NCBI GenBank assembly: GCA_949118805.1
Contig: CASAUJ010000041.1
Location: forward strand, 1-12,980
Source of the DNA: an uncultured Clostridia bacterium
GTDB taxonomy: Bacteria; Bacillota; Clostridia; TANB77; CAG-508
DNA length: 12,980 nucleotides
Direction: 5' to 3'
Below the pieces are notes generated by a model. The model had not been told where the DNA came from. It saw only the letters and a list, made by a program, of their open reading frames with translations, and did not search any database. The translations under genes and the position numbers were made by a program. This document shows positions 12,554-12,980 of this stretch, one piece after another. Numbering within the stretch: position 1 is the first letter of the stretch; the number at the start of each line of letters is the position of its first letter.

Positions 12554-12980
12554 ATGAATGATGAAATTCACAATAATATCGAAGAGACAGAAATTTTATT
12601 AAATAGTATCAATAATTCTGATGCTATTCAGTTTTCAGAATGGACTAAAGAAAAAGCTAATTTAAGATATAATGGAAAACTTCCTAAATTTCCAATATAT
12701 AATAATTTTATTTACTGGTGTAATCTTGGAATAAACATTGGAAGTGAGCAAAATAAATTAAGACCTGTCTTAATATTAAGAACTTCCAAGAATTCCACTA
12801 TCTGTACTATTCTTCCACTAACAACTAAAAGATTACAAGATGGTTTTTGGTTTCATATTGATTTAGAAGAAGTTGATTCTACTGTTTTAGTTGAGCAATT
12901 AAAGGTTGTTAGTAAAATAAGAATTACAGATCCATATAGAAAAAAAGGACAATTAGTTACTATCTCAGCAAATGACTGGA
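12554..12980 (+). CDS. PemK/MazF-family toxin, cut by window end
   Basis: The frame is open from ATG at 12554 to the last base, giving 142 residues without a stop. PemK/MazF proteins are usually ribosome-independent mRNA endoribonucleases. The MazF-like barrel begins about residue 55 with IYWCNLGINIGSEQNKLRPVLILR; the GSE..K.RPV motif is the family hallmark. It goes on with ICTILPLTT and later VLVEQLKVVSKIRI, where a Q plus an R or K at the end of the strand is typical. The first 50 residues are a charged helical extension not present in short MazF proteins. No antitoxin gene lies directly upstream, although MazE usually precedes MazF. An antitoxin could be downstream or absent. GAGGTGATG precedes the start. 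Activity is inferred from the family only. Confidence 0.85.
   Translation, partial: MNDEIHNNIEETEILLNSINNSDAIQFSEWTKEKANLRYNGKLPKFPIYNNFIYWCNLGINIGSEQNKLRPVLILRTSKNSTICTILPLTTKRLQDGFWFHIDLEEVDSTVLVEQLKVVSKIRITDPYRKKGQLVTISANDW

Overview
This is an AT-rich window from an endospore-forming Firmicute, most likely of the Clostridia type. The evidence is a very low GC content, strong AGGAG-type ribosome binding sites, a SpoIIM sporulation gene, and a gene set made of teichoic-acid-type wall enzymes, XerD, an EndoQ-like nuclease and TmcAL. No species can be named from the sequence alone.

Layout. (1) 1-211: a two-tRNA operon on the minus strand, tRNA-Met(CAT) then tRNA-Tyr(GTA), the latter cut by the window start, with a clear promoter. 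(2) 302-3237: a divergent plus-strand operon for cell-wall polysaccharide: TagA/WecG-type ManNAc transferase, the non-hydrolysing UDP-GlcNAc 2-epimerase that supplies UDP-ManNAc, and a family-2 glycosyltransferase. A strong hairpin closes it. (3) 3249-7040: a minus-strand group, read from right to left: a degenerate HD-GYP-like protein, an EndoQ/YqxK-type PHP nuclease, SpoIIM and XerD. The leaders of EndoQ and SpoIIM carry hairpins that involve their ribosome binding sites. (4) 7076-8878: divergent rnhA (minus) and tmcAL (plus). TmcAL acetylates C34 of elongator tRNA-Met, the kind of tRNA encoded at 77-153. (5) 8904-10624: an accessory-looking patch with a GC-richer two-helix membrane protein with a very acidic tail, a small SAM methyltransferase and a 14-cysteine mini-protein. 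The two flanking genes share an identical 14-bp palindrome in the spacer of their promoters.

(6) 10958 to the right end: the left edge of an integrated mobile element. A 56-nt 3' half of tRNA-Leu(TAA) with CCA sits at 10958-11013. Its match to a tRNA stops exactly at the anticodon loop, as expected for an attachment-site remnant. Its orientation puts the element to the right, with the intact tRNA-Leu predicted beyond the window. The element then shows TnpV, a small unnamed protein, a block of paired hairpins, a MobC-like relaxosome protein and the start of a PemK/MazF-family toxin. Neither integrase nor relaxase is visible, so they would have to lie further right.

The most unusual signal is the non-coding block at 11956-12071 just upstream of mobC: two imperfect copies of a unit whose 8-9 bp stems differ in sequence yet stay fully paired, with conserved loop cores and several mutually exclusive pairings. 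It is a candidate oriT or a structured regulatory RNA.
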